64,000 bases of DNA from Sphingomonas lenta (GCF_002288825.1 NZ_NSLI01000004.1:494501-558500), one strand, 5' to 3'. Positions 24,355-39,945 are shown, counted from the first letter of the stretch. Notes: generated by a model not told the origin, from the letters alone. Program-made: numbers and translations.

Positions 24355-25966
24355 ACGCCGCCGCCCTGGTCGTCGCGCGGCCGCGGATCAGGTCCGCCGC
24401 CTTTTCGGCGATCATGATGGTCGGCGCGTTGGTGTTGCCGCTGACCAGCGCCGGCATGACGGACGCGTCGATCACGCGCAGGCCGTCGAGCCCGCGGACA
24501 CGCAAGGTCGGGTCGACCACCGCGCGCGTGTCGTCCGCGAGCCCCATGCGGCAGGTGCCGACGGGGTGGTAGATCGTCTCGGCGTTGGCGCGGACCCAGG
24601 CGTCGACCTGCTCGTCGGTCCGGACGTCCGCGCCGGGGGCGAGCTCGTCGCCGCGATAGGGGTCGAGCGCGGATTGGGCGACGACCTCGCGGCCGATCTT
24701 CACCGCTTCACGTAACACGCGTCGGTCCTCGGGCGTGGACAGGTAGTTCGCCTGGATCCTGGGGTCGGCGAACGGGTCGGCGGAGTGGAGGCCGATCACG
24801 CCTCGGCTCTCCGGGCGGAGCTGGCAGAGGTGGAGCGAGAAGCCGTCCTCCGTCGCCTTGACCTTGCCGTGGTCGCGCATGATCGCGAGCACGGCGTGGA
24901 TCTGGATGTCGGGCCGCGACAGGCCGGGCCGCGAGGGGAGGAACGCCCCGGACTCGAGATATTGCCGGCGGCCGAGCCCTTGGCCGCGGAGCAGGTAGTT
25001 GAGCCCGACGGCGAGCTGACGGAGGCCGCGCGTCGCCGAGTAGGCGGTCCGCAGGTCGCGGCTGCGCCAGTTCATGGTGACGTCGAGATGGTCCTGCAGG
25101 TTCTCGCCGACGCCGGGCAGGTCGTGGACGGGCTGGACGCCGGCCGCGCGGAGCATATCCGCCGGCCCGATACCGGAGAGGTGGAGGATGTGCGGCGACT
25201 GCACCGCGCCCGCCGCGAGCAGCACCTCGGCGTCGGCGTGCGCGACCTCGCGCCGGCGGCCGCGCGCGTACTCGACGCCGACCGCGCGGCCGCGTTCGAG
25301 GAGGATGCGCGTGGTGCGCGCGTCGGTGACGACCGTCAGGTTGGGGCGGTTCAGGGCGGGCCGGAGATACGCCTCGGCGGCGCTCCAGCGGCGGCCGTCG
25401 GAGATGGTGAGGTCGTAGCGCCCGAACCCCTCGCATGACCTGCCGTTGAAGTCGTCGCAGCGCGGATAGCCCGCTTGGGCGCCCGCCTCGATCAGCGCGT
25501 CGTCGAACGGGCTCGCGCCCTCGCCCGCGGAGATGTGGAGCGGACCCTCGGCGCCGTGATGCTCGCCCCCGCGGTGGTGGCGTTCCAGGCGGTGGAAATA
25601 GGGGCGGACGTCGTCCCAGCCCCAGCCGGTCAGCCCCATCTGCCGCCACTCGTCATAGTCGAGCGGGTGGCCGCGCATGTAGATCATGCCGTTGATCGCC
25701 GACGAGCCGCCCAGCCCACGCCCACGCGGCCACCAGAGGCGGCGGCCGTCGAGGTGCAGCTCGGGCTCGGTCCAGAAGCCCCAGTTGTGCTTGCTCTTCT
25801 GCTTGATGAGCTCGCCCACGCCGGCGGGCATGCGGACGAGGACCGAGTCGTTCTTGCCGCCGGCCTCCAGGAGGAGGACGCGGACGGCGGGGTCCTCGGA
25901 GAGGCGCGCGGCGAGGACGCAGCCGGCGGAGCCCGCGCCGATGATGATGTGGTCGTAGCGGGTCAT
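24353..25966 (-). CDS. GMC-family FAD-dependent oxidoreductase (choline/alcohol dehydrogenase type)
   Basis: 537 residues. It oxidises an alcohol group using FAD. Motifs: ADP-binding YDHIIIGAGSAGCVLAARLS, the first GMC signature RRLWWPRGRGLGGSSAINGM then IYMRGHPLDYDEW, the second GAVQSPHILHLSGIGPADML, and the C-terminal catalytic His region ETIYHPVGTCRMGLADDTRA and SGNTNAPTIMIAEKAADLIR. Closest in appearance are BetA, AlkJ and polyethylene-glycol dehydrogenases. No signal peptide or c-type heme site occurs. It lies 17 bp downstream of the quinone oxidoreductase gene and is probably in one operon with it and the TetR gene. An acyl-CoA ligase nearby may handle the oxidised product; that is inference. 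Confidence 0.93.
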   Translation of the reverse strand: MTRYDHIIIGAGSAGCVLAARLSEDPAVRVLLLEAGGKNDSVLVRMPAGVGELIKQKSKHNWGFWTEPELHLDGRRLWWPRGRGLGGSSAINGMIYMRGHPLDYDEWRQMGLTGWGWDDVRPYFHRLERHHRGGEHHGAEGPLHISAGEGASPFDDALIEAGAQAGYPRCDDFNGRSCEGFGRYDLTISDGRRWSAAEAYLRPALNRPNLTVVTDARTTRILLERGRAVGVEYARGRRREVAHADAEVLLAAGAVQSPHILHLSGIGPADMLRAAGVQPVHDLPGVGENLQDHLDVTMNWRSRDLRTAYSATRGLRQLAVGLNYLLRGQGLGRRQYLESGAFLPSRPGLSRPDIQIHAVLAIMRDHGKVKATEDGFSLHLCQLRPESRGVIGLHSADPFADPRIQANYLSTPEDRRVLREAVKIGREVVAQSALDPYRGDELAPGADVRTDEQVDAWVRANAETIYHPVGTCRMGLADDTRAVVDPTLRVRGLDGLRVIDASVMPALVSGNTNAPTIMIAEKAADLIRGRATTRAAA

Positions 25967-25983
25967 GCGCCTCTCCTGGGTGC

Positions 25984-26952
25984 TTATGGCGTAAGGACGA
26001 GTTTGCCGACGTGCTCGCTCCGCGCCATCGCGTCGAAGGCGGCGCGCCAGTCGGCGAGTTCGTAGGCGGCGTGGACGCGCGGTCGGATGCGGCCCTCAGC
26101 CGCGAGCGAACATATCGCGTCCAGGTTCTCGGCCCCGCGCTCGGGGAAGCGGCGGCCGTACTCGCCCGCGCGGACGCCGATGACCGAGAAGCCTTTGATG
26201 AGCGGGACGTTGGTCGGCACGGTCGCGATGCGGCCGCTCGTGAAGCCGACGACGAGCAGCCGGCCGCCGAAATCGATGCAGCGGGTGGATTCGTCGAACA
26301 CGTCGCCGCCGACGGGATCGAACACCAGGTCCGCGCCGCCGCCCGTCAGCTTCTTGACCGCGTCGCGGAAGCCGGCGGCGGGCATGGTGGCGTGGGGCTG
26401 GTGTTCGGACGCGATCACCTCGAGCTTGGCGGGCGAGCGCGAGGTGGCGATGACGCGGCCGCCGAGCGCTTGCGCCAGGTCCACCGCCGCGAGCCCGACG
26501 CCGCCGGTCGCGCCGTGGACGAGCACCCACTCGTCCGCCTGCAACCGCCCGAGGCGCACGAGCGCGACATAGGCGGTGAGGTAGGCTGCGCCGAGCGCGG
26601 CGGCGGTGGCGTCGTCGGTGCCGGGCGGGATCGGGCGCGCGGCGGCGGCGTCGACCGCGACGAGGTCGGCGAAGGCGCCGAGCCGCGTGCCGGCCGCGAC
26701 GCGGTCGCCCGGGCGGAACGCGCCGTCCGCATCCGCTTCGACCACCTCGCCCGCCATCTCCATGCCGAGGGTGAAGGGGAGGTCGGGCTTCAGCTGGTAC
26801 GCGCCGCGCGTCATCAGCAGGTCGGGGTAGTTGAGCGACGCCGCGCGCACGCGGACGAGGAGCTGACCGGGGCGGCGTTGCGGCTCGGGAACCTCGTCGA
26901 GCGACACGCCCGACAGGTCGTCCGAGAGCGCGGAGACCCGCAGCGCCCTCAT
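25984..26952 (-). CDS. Zinc-free NADPH:quinone oxidoreductase, MDR superfamily
   Basis: 322 residues. The GroES-like N-domain has ASLNYPDLLMTRGAYQLKPD then LPFTLGMEMAGEVVEADADG and PGDRVAAGTRLGAFAD. The Rossmann domain has VHGATGGVGLAAVDLAQALG and VIATSRSPAKLEVI. No structural or catalytic zinc Cys cluster is present, which fits the quinone oxidoreductase (QOR) branch. It likely reduces quinones or enoyl compounds with NADPH. The ATG at 26952 overlaps the stop of the TetR gene as ATGA, so expression is coupled to the regulator. Together with the GMC gene it forms a TetR-QOR-GMC unit. Confidence 0.92.
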   Translation of the reverse strand: MRALRVSALSDDLSGVSLDEVPEPQRRPGQLLVRVRAASLNYPDLLMTRGAYQLKPDLPFTLGMEMAGEVVEADADGAFRPGDRVAAGTRLGAFADLVAVDAAAARPIPPGTDDATAAALGAAYLTAYVALVRLGRLQADEWVLVHGATGGVGLAAVDLAQALGGRVIATSRSPAKLEVIASEHQPHATMPAAGFRDAVKKLTGGGADLVFDPVGGDVFDESTRCIDFGGRLLVVGFTSGRIATVPTNVPLIKGFSVIGVRAGEYGRRFPERGAENLDAICSLAAEGRIRPRVHAAYELADWRAAFDAMARSEHVGKLVLTP

Positions 26953-27497
26953 GGCCGGCAGAGCAGGTCGAGCATGCCGTCGACGAAGCCCTCGCGTAAG
27001 CTCGGCGCGTGGATGCGGCTGAGGCCGACGGCGACCAAGGCGTAGGCGCGCAAGCCCGCCTCGCGTTCCGGGAAGCCCGCTTGGCGCAGGCAGTCCGCGA
27101 GGAAGCCGAGCACGACCTCGTCGTGGCGGTCGACGGCGGCCTTGGCGCGGGCGTCGCTTTCGCCCCAGGCGCGCATGGCGAGGCTGAGGCGCGCGAGGTC
27201 GTTGCGGACCACCAGCGCGGAAAGGAGACGGATGCGGCCCACCGGATCGCGCTCGGCGCGCGACACGGCGGCGAGTAGGTCGGTGATCTGCTGGTCGGCG
27301 AAATAGCCCGCGAGCCGGCCCTGGTACGCGTCGAAGTCGGGGAAGTGGTGATAGAAGCTGCCCGTGGAGACGCGGAGCTCGTCGGCCAGGGGGCGGAGCT
27401 TGAGCGCCTTCAAACCGCCGCGCTTGAGCAGCGCCTGGCCCGCTTCCAGCCAATCGCGGGGCGTCAGGTCGCGGGTGATCGGCTGGGCGGTCGCCAT
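26949..27497 (-). CDS. TetR/AcrR-family transcriptional regulator
   Basis: 182 residues. The N-terminal HTH is TPRDWLEAGQALLKRGGLKA then LKLRPLADELRVSTGSFYHH and FPDFDAYQGRLAGYF, a standard TetR DNA-binding domain with the recognition helix VSTGSFYHHF. The C-terminal ligand-binding region is helical and not assignable. It is first in the operon with the quinone oxidoreductase and GMC genes, with an ATGA overlap to the former, so it probably controls these two enzymes and itself. The 42-bp gap to dctA leaves little room for a separate strong promoter. Confidence 0.92.
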   Translation of the reverse strand: MATAQPITRDLTPRDWLEAGQALLKRGGLKALKLRPLADELRVSTGSFYHHFPDFDAYQGRLAGYFADQQITDLLAAVSRAERDPVGRIRLLSALVVRNDLARLSLAMRAWGESDARAKAAVDRHDEVVLGFLADCLRQAGFPEREAGLRAYALVAVGLSRIHAPSLREGFVDGMLDLLCRP

Positions 27498-27539
27498 AAC
27501 GGAAGTTACGCGCGGTTCGGCGGGCGCGTAAAGGGGCGG

Positions 27540-28789
27540 CTAGCGGGCCAGCACTTCCGCCAGCCGCTCGCGGTCGAGCTTGCCTTCCCAGCGGGCGACG
27601 ACGATCGCGGCGACAGCGTTGCCGATGAAGTTGGTGAGGCTGCGGCACTCGCTCATGAAGCGGTCGATGCCGAGGATCAGCGCCATGCCCGCGACGGGCA
27701 CGCCGGGTACGATCGAGAGCGTCGCCGCCAAGGTGATGAACCCTGCGCCCGTGACGCCGGCCGCGCCCTTGGAGCTGATCATCGCGACGCCGAGCAGGAG
27801 GAGCTGGTCGCCCAGGCTGAGCTCGACGCCGACGGCTTGGGCGATGAACAGCGCGGCCAGCGTCATGTAGATGTTGGTGCCGTCGAGGTTGAACGAGTAG
27901 CCGGTGGGCACGACGAGCCCGACCACCGCGCGGTCGCAGCCCGCCTCCTCCAGCCGCTCCATGAGCGCAGGGAGCGCGGACTCGGACGAGGAGGTGCCGA
28001 GCACGAGCAGCAGCTCGGCCTTGAGGTACGCGATCAGCCGGAGGATCGAGAAGCCGTGCGCCCGCGCGATGCCGCCCAGCACGACGAGGACGAAGAGGAG
28101 CGACGTGCCGTAGAAGGTGGCGACGAGCCCGCCCAGGCGGACGAGCGACCCCGCGCCGTACTGGCCGACGGTGAAGGCGATCGCGCCGAACGCGCCGATG
28201 GGGGCGAGGCGCATGAGCATGTGCACGATGCGGAACACGACGGCCGACAGCCGCTCCAGCGTCGCGAGGAGCGGGCGCGCGGGCTCGCCGACGAGCGAGA
28301 GCGCTACGCCGAACAGCACGCCCACGAACAGCGTCTGGAGGATGGAGCCCGACGTCAGCGCGGAGACGAGCGTGTCGGGGATGATCCCGAGTAGGAAGCC
28401 GGTGACGCTCGTGTCCGCGGCCTTGCCGGCGTAATCGGCGACCGCGCCCGCATCGAGCGTCGCGGGATCGACGTTCATGCCCGCGCCGGGGCGGAGCAGG
28501 TTGGCGATGACGAGGCCGACGACGAGCGCGAAGCTCGAAACGACGAGGAAGTAGGCCAGCGCCTTACCTGCGACGCGGCCGACGGCGCGGAGCTCGCCCA
28601 GACCGGCGATGCCCACCGCCAGCGTCAGGAAGATGACGGGCGCGATCACGGTCTTCACGAGCTTGATGAAGCCGTCGCCGAGCGGTTTCAGCGCGCGGCC
28701 GGTCTCCGGCGCGAAATGGCCGAGCAATGCGCCGAGCACGATGGCGGCGAGCACCTGGAAATAGAGGTGCCGCCAGAGGGGGGTAGAGA

Positions 28790-28793
<4 letters not shown>
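27540..28793 (-). CDS. dctA: Dicarboxylate/amino-acid:cation symporter (DctA family)
   Basis: 417 residues, an inner-membrane glutamate-transporter-fold (DAACS) carrier for C4-dicarboxylates or acidic amino acids. Family motifs: [20 protein letters not shown], the re-entrant [20 protein letters not shown] with serine-rich [28 protein letters not shown], and [20 protein letters not shown]. The ATG at 28791-28793 overlaps the TGA stop of glgX as ATGA. This couples its translation to the end of the glycogen operon, an unusual partnership. The frame continues upstream inside glgX but without transporter sequence. Regulation likely follows the glycogen operon, possibly with an internal promoter. 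Confidence 0.93.
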
Positions 28794-33731
<4,938 letters not shown>

Positions 33732-33735
33732 GGCC

Positions 33736-33886
33736 TAAAGTCCTCCCTCGCCATGGGCGGGGGAGGGGGACCATGCGAAGCATGGTGGAGGGGGAGCTAC
33801 GGGATGCGGCATCGCCCTGCACCCCCTCCACCACTCGCTACGCGAGCGGTCCCCCTCCCCCGCAACTGCGTTGCGGGGGAGGACCG
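33736..33886. mobile_element. MITE-like palindromic element between glgC and glgA
   Basis: It starts TAAAGTCCTCCCTCGCC five bases from the glgA start codon and ends GCGGGGGAGGACCGAGG. The interior shares GGGGGACCATGCGAAGCATG then GTGGAGGGGGAGCTACGGGA and CACCCCCTCCACCAC with the other copies. Because it lies just upstream of the glgA start, its hairpins replace the untranslated leader and could affect glgA translation or the glgC/glgA mRNA ratio. Confidence 0.7.
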
Positions 33887-33901
33887 AGGTGGCGTTTTCC
33901 G

Positions 33902-35167
33902 TCACCCCGCCAACCGATCGATCATCGGCTGCGTGATCAGGCAAATCCCCTTGTCCGTCCGCCGGAACCTACGTCCGTCGAGCTCGGGGTCGTCGCCCAC
34001 CACCAGCCCGTCGGGGATCACCACGCCGCGGTCGACCACGACCTTGCGCATGCGGCTGCCCCGGCCGATGTGGCAGCCGGGCAGGATCACCGCCTCGTCG
34101 AGCATCGAGTAGCTGTGCGCGCGGACGCCGGTGAAGAGCAGCGAGCGGTGGATGCTCGACCCTGAGACGATGCAGTCGCCCGAGACCAGGCTCGCGACCG
34201 CGACGCCGCGCCTTCCGTCGACGTCGTGGACGAACTTGGCGGGCGGGGTCAGCTCCGAATAGGTCCAGATGGGCCAGCCATGGTCGTACAGGTCGAGCTC
34301 GGGGACAACGTCGGTCAGGTCGATGTTCGCCTCCCAATAGGCGTCCACCGTGCCCACGTCGCGCCAGTAGCTCTGCTGCTCCAGGCTGGATCGAACGCAG
34401 CTCGTGGAGAAACGGTGCGCCTGGGCGTGGCCGTGCTTGACGAGGTACGGGATCAGGTCCTTGCCGAAGTCGCGGCTGGAATTGGGGTCGTCGGCGTCGC
34501 GGCGGAGCTGCTCGATCAGGAAACGCGTGTTGAAGGCGTAGATGCCTAAGCTGGCCAGCGCATAGTCGGGATTGCCGGGAATGCCGGGCGGGTCCTTGGG
34601 CTTCTCGACGAAGGCAGTGACGCGGTCGGTCTCGTCCACCGCCATCACGCCGAAGCCGGTCGCCTCGCGGCGCGGCACCTCCATGCACGCGACGGTGACG
34701 TCGGCGCCGCTGTCGACATGCTGCTGGAGCATGATCTCATAGTCCATCTTGTAGATGTGGTCGCCCGCGAGGATGACGATGTACTCGGGCGGACCGTAGC
34801 TCTCGATGATGTCGATGTTCTGGAACACGGCGTCGGCCGTGCCCTCGTACCACTGGAACTCGGAGATGCGCTGCGAGGCGGGGAGGATGTCGAAGCTCTC
34901 GTTCCGCTCGGGGCGGAGGAAGGTCCAGCCGCGCTGGAGGTGGCGGATCAGCGAGTGCGCCTTGTACTGGGTCGCGACCGCGACGCGGCGGATGCCGGAG
35001 TTGATGGCGTTCGACAGCGCGAAGTCGATGATGCGCGACTTGCCGCCGAAATAGACGGCGGGCTTGGCGCGGACGTCCGTCATCTCGTGGAGGCGCGACC
35101 CGCGACCGCCGGCGAGGACGTACGCCATCGCGTCGCGGGCCAGAGGTTGGCGGTGCCGGTCGGTCAT
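33902..35167 (-). CDS. glgC: Glucose-1-phosphate adenylyltransferase
   Basis: About 421 residues. It makes ADP-glucose, the committed and usually allosterically regulated step. Motifs: [20 protein letters not shown] then [20 protein letters not shown], the catalytic-base area [20 protein letters not shown], and the substrate site [40 protein letters not shown] lies at the start of the left-handed beta-helix, with its [20 protein letters not shown] coils. The ATG at 35167 (MTDRHRQ) has GGGAGAG 7 bases upstream and is preferred to the ATG at 35194, which overlaps glgB. It starts 16 bp after the glgB stop. Confidence 0.97.
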   Translation of the reverse strand: MTDRHRQPLARDAMAYVLAGGRGSRLHEMTDVRAKPAVYFGGKSRIIDFALSNAINSGIRRVAVATQYKAHSLIRHLQRGWTFLRPERNESFDILPASQRISEFQWYEGTADAVFQNIDIIESYGPPEYIVILAGDHIYKMDYEIMLQQHVDSGADVTVACMEVPRREATGFGVMAVDETDRVTAFVEKPKDPPGIPGNPDYALASLGIYAFNTRFLIEQLRRDADDPNSSRDFGKDLIPYLVKHGHAQAHRFSTSCVRSSLEQQSYWRDVGTVDAYWEANIDLTDVVPELDLYDHGWPIWTYSELTPPAKFVHDVDGRRGVAVASLVSGDCIVSGSSIHRSLLFTGVRAHSYSMLDEAVILPGCHIGRGSRMRKVVVDRGVVIPDGLVVGDDPELDGRRFRRTDKGICLITQPMIDRLAG

Positions 35168-35183
35168 CGGTTCTCTCCCGTTC

Positions 35184-37337
35184 TTATCCTTCATATTCCA
35201 ACATGATCGTCGCGAGCGGCGGCAGCGTGACCCAGGCCGCGCCGTCCTTGGCCTCGACGCCGCCCATGTTGCCGCAGCCCGAGCCCCAGTAATCGTGCGC
35301 GTCCGAGTTCACGATCTCGCGCCAGCGGCCCGAATGGGGCAGCGGCACGCGATAGGGCGCGCGGGCGACGGGGGTAAGGTTGGCGATCACCGCGACGGGC
35401 GGGCTGTCGGGCGCCTTCCGTAGCCACGCGAAGACGCTGTTCGCGGCGTCGTCGACGACCAGCCACTCGAACCCTTCCGGCTCGCAGTCGCGCGCGTGGA
35501 GGGCGGGGCGGTCGCGATAGGCGCGGTTGAGATCGCGCACCAGCTTGCGCACGCCCTCGTGCGCGGCGCTGGCCCGCAGCTCCCAGTCGAGCGCGCGGGC
35601 CTCCGACCATTCGCGGCGCTGGGCGAACTCCTGGCCCATGAAAAGGAGCTTCTTGCCCGGATAGCCCCACATCATCGCGTAGAGCGCGCGGAGGTTGGCG
35701 AACTTCTGCCAATCGTCGCCCGCCATCTTGTTGAGCAGCGAGCCCTTACCGTGGACGACCTCGTCGTGGCTCAGCGGCAGGACGTAGTTTTCCGACCAGG
35801 CGTAGGTCAGGCCGAAGGTGAGCTCGTTGTGGTGGTAACGGCGGTGGACGGGCTCCTTGCTGAAATACTGGAGCGTGTCGTGCATCCAGCCCATGTTCCA
35901 CTTGAAGCCGAACCCCAAGCCGCCCTCGTGCGTGGGCGCGGTGACGCCGGGCCAGGCGGTCGACTCCTCGGCGACCGTGAACACGCCGGGGTGGCGGCCA
36001 TAGACCTCGCGGTTGACCTGCTGGAGGAAGCGCACCGCCTCCCAATTCTCGCGGCCGCCCTCCTGGTTCGGGATCCACTCGCCCGCGCGGCGGGAATAGT
36101 CGCGGTAGAGCATGGAGGCGACCGCATCCACGCGAAGCCCGTCGACATGGTAGCGCTCGGCCCAGAACAGCGCGTTGTTGACGAGGAACGACGCGACCTC
36201 GCGCCGCCCGAAATTGTAGATCGCGGTGTTCCAGTCGGGGTGGAAGCCGAGCCGCGGGTCCTCATGCTCGTAGAGCGCGGTGCCGTCGAAGCGCGCGAGC
36301 CCGAACGCGTCGGTGGGAAAGTGGGCGGGAACCCAGTCGAGGATGACGCCGACCCCTGCGCGATGCGCGCCGTCAACGAAGCGGGCGAAGCCTTCGTGAT
36401 CGCCGAAGCGGGCGGACGGCGCGTAGAGGCCGGTCGTCTGATAGCCCCAGCTCGGATCATAGGGGTGCTCGGAGACGGGCAGGAACTCGATGTGCGTGAA
36501 GCCCATCTCGACGGCGTAGGGGATGAGGCGGTCGGCGAGATGGTCCCAGGGCAGGAACCAGCCATTCTCGTCGCGGTCCCAGGAACCCGGATGGACCTCG
36601 TAGATGCTGACGGGGACGCGGCGGGGGTCGACCTTGCTCCACGCCTCCCGGTGCGCCGCGTCCTGGAACTCGTGGTGCGGCGGGCCGGTGACGATCGAGG
36701 CGGTGGCGGGGCGGAGCTCGGCGGCGAAGGCGTAGGGGTCGGCTTTGAGCGGCTGGAGCTGGCCGTCGCCGCCGACGATCTCGAACTTGTAGTGCCGGCC
36801 CGAACGGATGTCGGGGACGAAGATCTCCCACACGCCCACGTCTTGGCGGTGGCGCATGGCGTGGCGGCGGCCGTCCCAGTCGTTCCAGTCGCCGACCACC
36901 GCGACGCGCTGCGCGTTGGGCGCCCAGACGGCGAAGTGGACGCCTTCGGCGCCCTCATGCTCGATCAGGTGCGCGCCGAGCTTGTCGTGGAGGCGGAAGT
37001 GCGTGCCTTCGCCCATGAGCAGGTCGTCGACAGGGCCGAGCACGGGGCCGAAGCTGTAGGGGTCGGTGGCCCACCACTCCGCGCCATGGCCGCGGGCGCG
37101 GTACTTGACCGGTTGCGGGTCGCCCTCGACCACGCCCTCGAACAGGCCCCGCTCGTCGATCCGTTCCAGCTCGCCCAGGCTCGCGCCGCCGAGCGTGAAC
37201 GCCTCCACCTCCTCCGCGCCGGGTACGAGCGCGCGGGCGAAGGTGCCGGCGGGGCCGCGGTGCAGCCCGAGCAAGGAGAATGGATCGGCGTGGCGGCCCT
37301 CGAGAAGCGCGTCGATCGCCGATCCCGGCGGCCTCAC
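35184..37337 (-). CDS. glgB: 1,4-alpha-glucan branching enzyme
   Basis: 717 residues. It makes alpha-1,6 branches. Domains: N1 ([20 protein letters not shown]), CBM48 ([20 protein letters not shown]), and the GH13 barrel with [54 protein letters not shown] (nucleophile Asp), [17 protein letters not shown] (acid Glu) and [17 protein letters not shown]. The C-terminal beta domain ends ATIMLEYEG. The ATG overlaps the glgP stop as ATGA. The length is typical for full GlgB with the N-terminal module. Confidence 0.97.
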   Translation of the reverse strand: MRPPGSAIDALLEGRHADPFSLLGLHRGPAGTFARALVPGAEEVEAFTLGGASLGELERIDERGLFEGVVEGDPQPVKYRARGHGAEWWATDPYSFGPVLGPVDDLLMGEGTHFRLHDKLGAHLIEHEGAEGVHFAVWAPNAQRVAVVGDWNDWDGRRHAMRHRQDVGVWEIFVPDIRSGRHYKFEIVGGDGQLQPLKADPYAFAAELRPATASIVTGPPHHEFQDAAHREAWSKVDPRRVPVSIYEVHPGSWDRDENGWFLPWDHLADRLIPYAVEMGFTHIEFLPVSEHPYDPSWGYQTTGLYAPSARFGDHEGFARFVDGAHRAGVGVILDWVPAHFPTDAFGLARFDGTALYEHEDPRLGFHPDWNTAIYNFGRREVASFLVNNALFWAERYHVDGLRVDAVASMLYRDYSRRAGEWIPNQEGGRENWEAVRFLQQVNREVYGRHPGVFTVAEESTAWPGVTAPTHEGGLGFGFKWNMGWMHDTLQYFSKEPVHRRYHHNELTFGLTYAWSENYVLPLSHDEVVHGKGSLLNKMAGDDWQKFANLRALYAMMWGYPGKKLLFMGQEFAQRREWSEARALDWELRASAAHEGVRKLVRDLNRAYRDRPALHARDCEPEGFEWLVVDDAANSVFAWLRKAPDSPPVAVIANLTPVARAPYRVPLPHSGRWREIVNSDAHDYWGSGCGNMGGVEAKDGAAWVTLPPLATIMLEYEG

Positions 37338-39775
37338 ATGACGCCCCAGATGTCGCGGGCGTATTCGGCAATGGTGCGGTCGGACGAGAACCAGCCGACA
37401 TTGGCGATGTTGCGGATCGCGCTCGCCCGCCAGCCGGGCTGGTCGCCCCAGCGCCGGTCCACCTCGCGCTGCGCCGAATGATAGGCGTCGAAGTCGGCGG
37501 CGACCATGAACCAGTCATGATCGTAGAGGCCGTTCATCAGGTCGCGGTAGCGGTGGGGATCGTCGGGCGAGAAGACGCCCGTCGCGATCGCCTTGACCGC
37601 CTGGGCCAGCTCGCGCGATCCCTCGATCATCGCGCGCGGCACGTAGCCGTTGGCGCGCTTGGCCGCGACTTCCTCGGCGGTGAGGCCGAAGATGACGATG
37701 TTCTCGTCGCCGACGCGGTCCTTGATCTCGATATTGGCGCCGTCGAGCGTGCCGATCGTCAGCGCGCCGTTGAGCGCGAACTTCATGTTGCCCGTGCCCG
37801 ACGCCTCCATGCCGGCGGTCGAGATCTGCTCCGACAGGTCGGCGGCGGGGATGATCTTCTCGGCGAGGCTGACATTGTAGTTGGGGATGAACACCACCTT
37901 CAGCAGCTCGCCCACCGCCGGGTCGGTGTTGACGCGCCGCGCGATGTCGTTCGCGAGTTTGATGATCAGCTTGGCGTTGTGATAGCTCGACGCCGCCTTG
38001 CCGGCGAAGATCTTCACGCGTGGGCTCCAGTCGCGCTCGGGATGCGAGCGGATCTGGTCGTAGAGCGCGACCGTCTCGACGAGGTTGAGGAGCTGGCGCT
38101 TATACTCGTGGATGCGCTTGATCTGGACGTCGAACAGCGCGTCCGGGTCGAGGCGGAGCTTCATGCGGTCACGCAGGAAGCTGGACAGCGCCTCCTTGTT
38201 GGCGCGCTTCACGCCCGCGACATGCTCCTGGAGCGCGGCGTCGCCGGCATGGGCGTTCAGCTCCGACAGCTTCTCCGCGTCGTCGAGGAAGCCGGGGCCG
38301 ATCACGTCGGACAGGATGCCGCACAAGCCGGGATTGCACTGCTGCAGCCAGCGGCGCGGCGTAATGCCGTTCGTCTTGTTGTTGATCCGCTCCGGATAGA
38401 GGCGGTGCAGATCGGCGAAGACCGTCTGCTTCATCAGGTCGGTGTGGAGCGCGGCGACGCCGTTGACCGAGTGCGAGCCGGCGAAAGCGAGGTTCGCCAT
38501 GCGAACGCGGCGCTCGCCGCCCTCGTCGATAAGGCTGATCGTCGATACCGCGCGGTCGTCGGCGCCGCTACGGCGCGCTTCGCGCAGCACGCGGGCGTTG
38601 ATCGCGTAGATCAGCTGCATGTGGCGGGGCAGCATGCGCTCGAACAGGGGCAGCGGCCAGCTCTCCAGCGCCTCGGGGAGGAGCGTGTGGTTGGTGTAGC
38701 CGAACGTGCCCTTGGTGATCTCCCACGCCTCGTCGAAGTCGAGCTCATGATGGTCGATGAGGAGGCGCATCAGCTCGGCGACGGAGACGGCGGGGTGCGT
38801 GTCGTTGAGCTGGATCGCGGCCTTGTCGGGCAGCGTGCGGACGTCGCCGAAATACTGAACGTGGCGGCGGACGATGTCCTGGATGGAGGCGGAGGAGAAG
38901 AAATACTCCTGCCGAAGCCGCAGCTCCTGGCCCGCGGGGGTGGAGTCGGCGGGGTAGAGGACGCGCACCAGCGTCTCGGCGCGGACCTGGCCCTGGAGCG
39001 CGCGCTCGTGATCGCCGGCGTTGAACGCATCGAGGCGGATCGGGTCGAGCGCGCGCGCGGTCCAGAGGCGGAGCGTGTTGACCCGCTTGCCCCGCCAACC
39101 GACGGCGGGCGTGTCGACGGCGATGGCCTGCACGGCCTCGGCGGGCTTCCAATGCGCGCGGCCGGCGTCGGTCGTCTCCACCTCGCCGCCGAAGCCGACT
39201 AGATAGGCGCTCTCGCGGCGCTCGAACTCCCACGGATTGCCGTGGGCGAGCCAAGTTTCGGGCAGCTCGACCTGCCAGCCGTCGTCGATGCGCTGGCGGA
39301 ACATGCCGTTCACGTAGCGGATGCCGTAGCCGTAGGCGGGCAACTCGAGGGTCGCCATCGACTCCATGAAGCAGGCGGCGAGCCTCCCTAAGCCGCCATT
39401 GCCGAGTGCTGCGTCGGGCTCGATCTCCTCGATCTCGGCCAAGTCGACGCCGAGGCTGGCGAGCGCGCGCGTGATCTCGTCGGTGCGGCCGAGATTGGCG
39501 ATCGCGTCGCGGAGCAGGCGGCCGATCAGGAACTCGAGCGACAGATAATAGACGCGCTTGGCCCCGGCCGCGTGCGCGGCCTTGGTGGACGCCATCCAGC
39601 GCTCGATGATGTCGTTGCGCACGGTCAGGATGGTGGCCGCGAGCCAATCGTGCGGACGCGCGGCTTGGGCGTCCTTGCCGATGCGATGGACGAGCGTGTC
39701 GAGGATCTGCTCCGCCAGCGGATCGGCGGGCGCGTGCGTCTGGGGCGCGACGGGCGCGGGGGCGAGGGCGTTCAC
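37334..39775 (-). CDS. glgP: Glycogen phosphorylase
   Basis: About 813 residues, GT35. It releases glucose-1-phosphate from glycogen using PLP. Motifs: RVYYLSLEFLIGRLLRDAIA, EPDAALGNGGLGRLAACFME, NGITPRRWLQQCNPGL, KIFAGKAASSYHNAKLIIKL, and the PLP-Lys region SGTGNMKFALNGALTIGTLD. The start is uncertain: the GTG at 39775 (VNALAPAPVAP) gives a normal tail, while a TTG at 39841 would add 22 residues (MLPGDLPSQ...). It is the first gene of the operon glgP-glgB-glgC-glgA-pgm-glgX-dctA. A possible promoter lies at 39905-39933. Confidence 0.96.
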   Translation of the reverse strand: MNALAPAPVAPQTHAPADPLAEQILDTLVHRIGKDAQAARPHDWLAATILTVRNDIIERWMASTKAAHAAGAKRVYYLSLEFLIGRLLRDAIANLGRTDEITRALASLGVDLAEIEEIEPDAALGNGGLGRLAACFMESMATLELPAYGYGIRYVNGMFRQRIDDGWQVELPETWLAHGNPWEFERRESAYLVGFGGEVETTDAGRAHWKPAEAVQAIAVDTPAVGWRGKRVNTLRLWTARALDPIRLDAFNAGDHERALQGQVRAETLVRVLYPADSTPAGQELRLRQEYFFSSASIQDIVRRHVQYFGDVRTLPDKAAIQLNDTHPAVSVAELMRLLIDHHELDFDEAWEITKGTFGYTNHTLLPEALESWPLPLFERMLPRHMQLIYAINARVLREARRSGADDRAVSTISLIDEGGERRVRMANLAFAGSHSVNGVAALHTDLMKQTVFADLHRLYPERINNKTNGITPRRWLQQCNPGLCGILSDVIGPGFLDDAEKLSELNAHAGDAALQEHVAGVKRANKEALSSFLRDRMKLRLDPDALFDVQIKRIHEYKRQLLNLVETVALYDQIRSHPERDWSPRVKIFAGKAASSYHNAKLIIKLANDIARRVNTDPAVGELLKVVFIPNYNVSLAEKIIPAADLSEQISTAGMEASGTGNMKFALNGALTIGTLDGANIEIKDRVGDENIVIFGLTAEEVAAKRANGYVPRAMIEGSRELAQAVKAIATGVFSPDDPHRYRDLMNGLYDHDWFMVAADFDAYHSAQREVDRRWGDQPGWRASAIRNIANVGWFSSDRTIAEYARDIWGVM

Positions 39776-39904
39776 GGTAAATCCGGATGATGGGGCGCGG
39801 CCGGACGGCCGGGCTTGGGAGGGAAGATCACCCGGTAACAACCGCTACCGAATGGGGCGGGTTCCTCTCCCGGCACGCTCTCGACGGCGCTGCTCACGAC
39901 ACAG

Positions 39905-39933
39905 GTTAGAACAGACTTGGCCCCGCCCGGCAA
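39905..39933 (-). promoter_or_regulatory. Candidate glycogen-operon promoter overlapping a hairpin
   Basis: On the minus strand, TTGCCG (39928-39933), a 17-bp spacer and TCTAAC (39905-39910) precede glgP. The -35 box lies in the loop of a hairpin GCCCCGC/GCGGGGC (39920-39926 with 39936-39942) between mntH and glgP. The hairpin lacks a T-run, so termination after mntH is doubtful. Confidence 0.3.
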
Positions 39934-39945
39934 GTGCGGGGCGGC

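Noticed and set aside
39917..39944. Rho-independent terminator after mntH
   Set aside because: The hairpin is good (7-bp stem) but no T-run follows on the minus strand; listed only with the candidate promoter.
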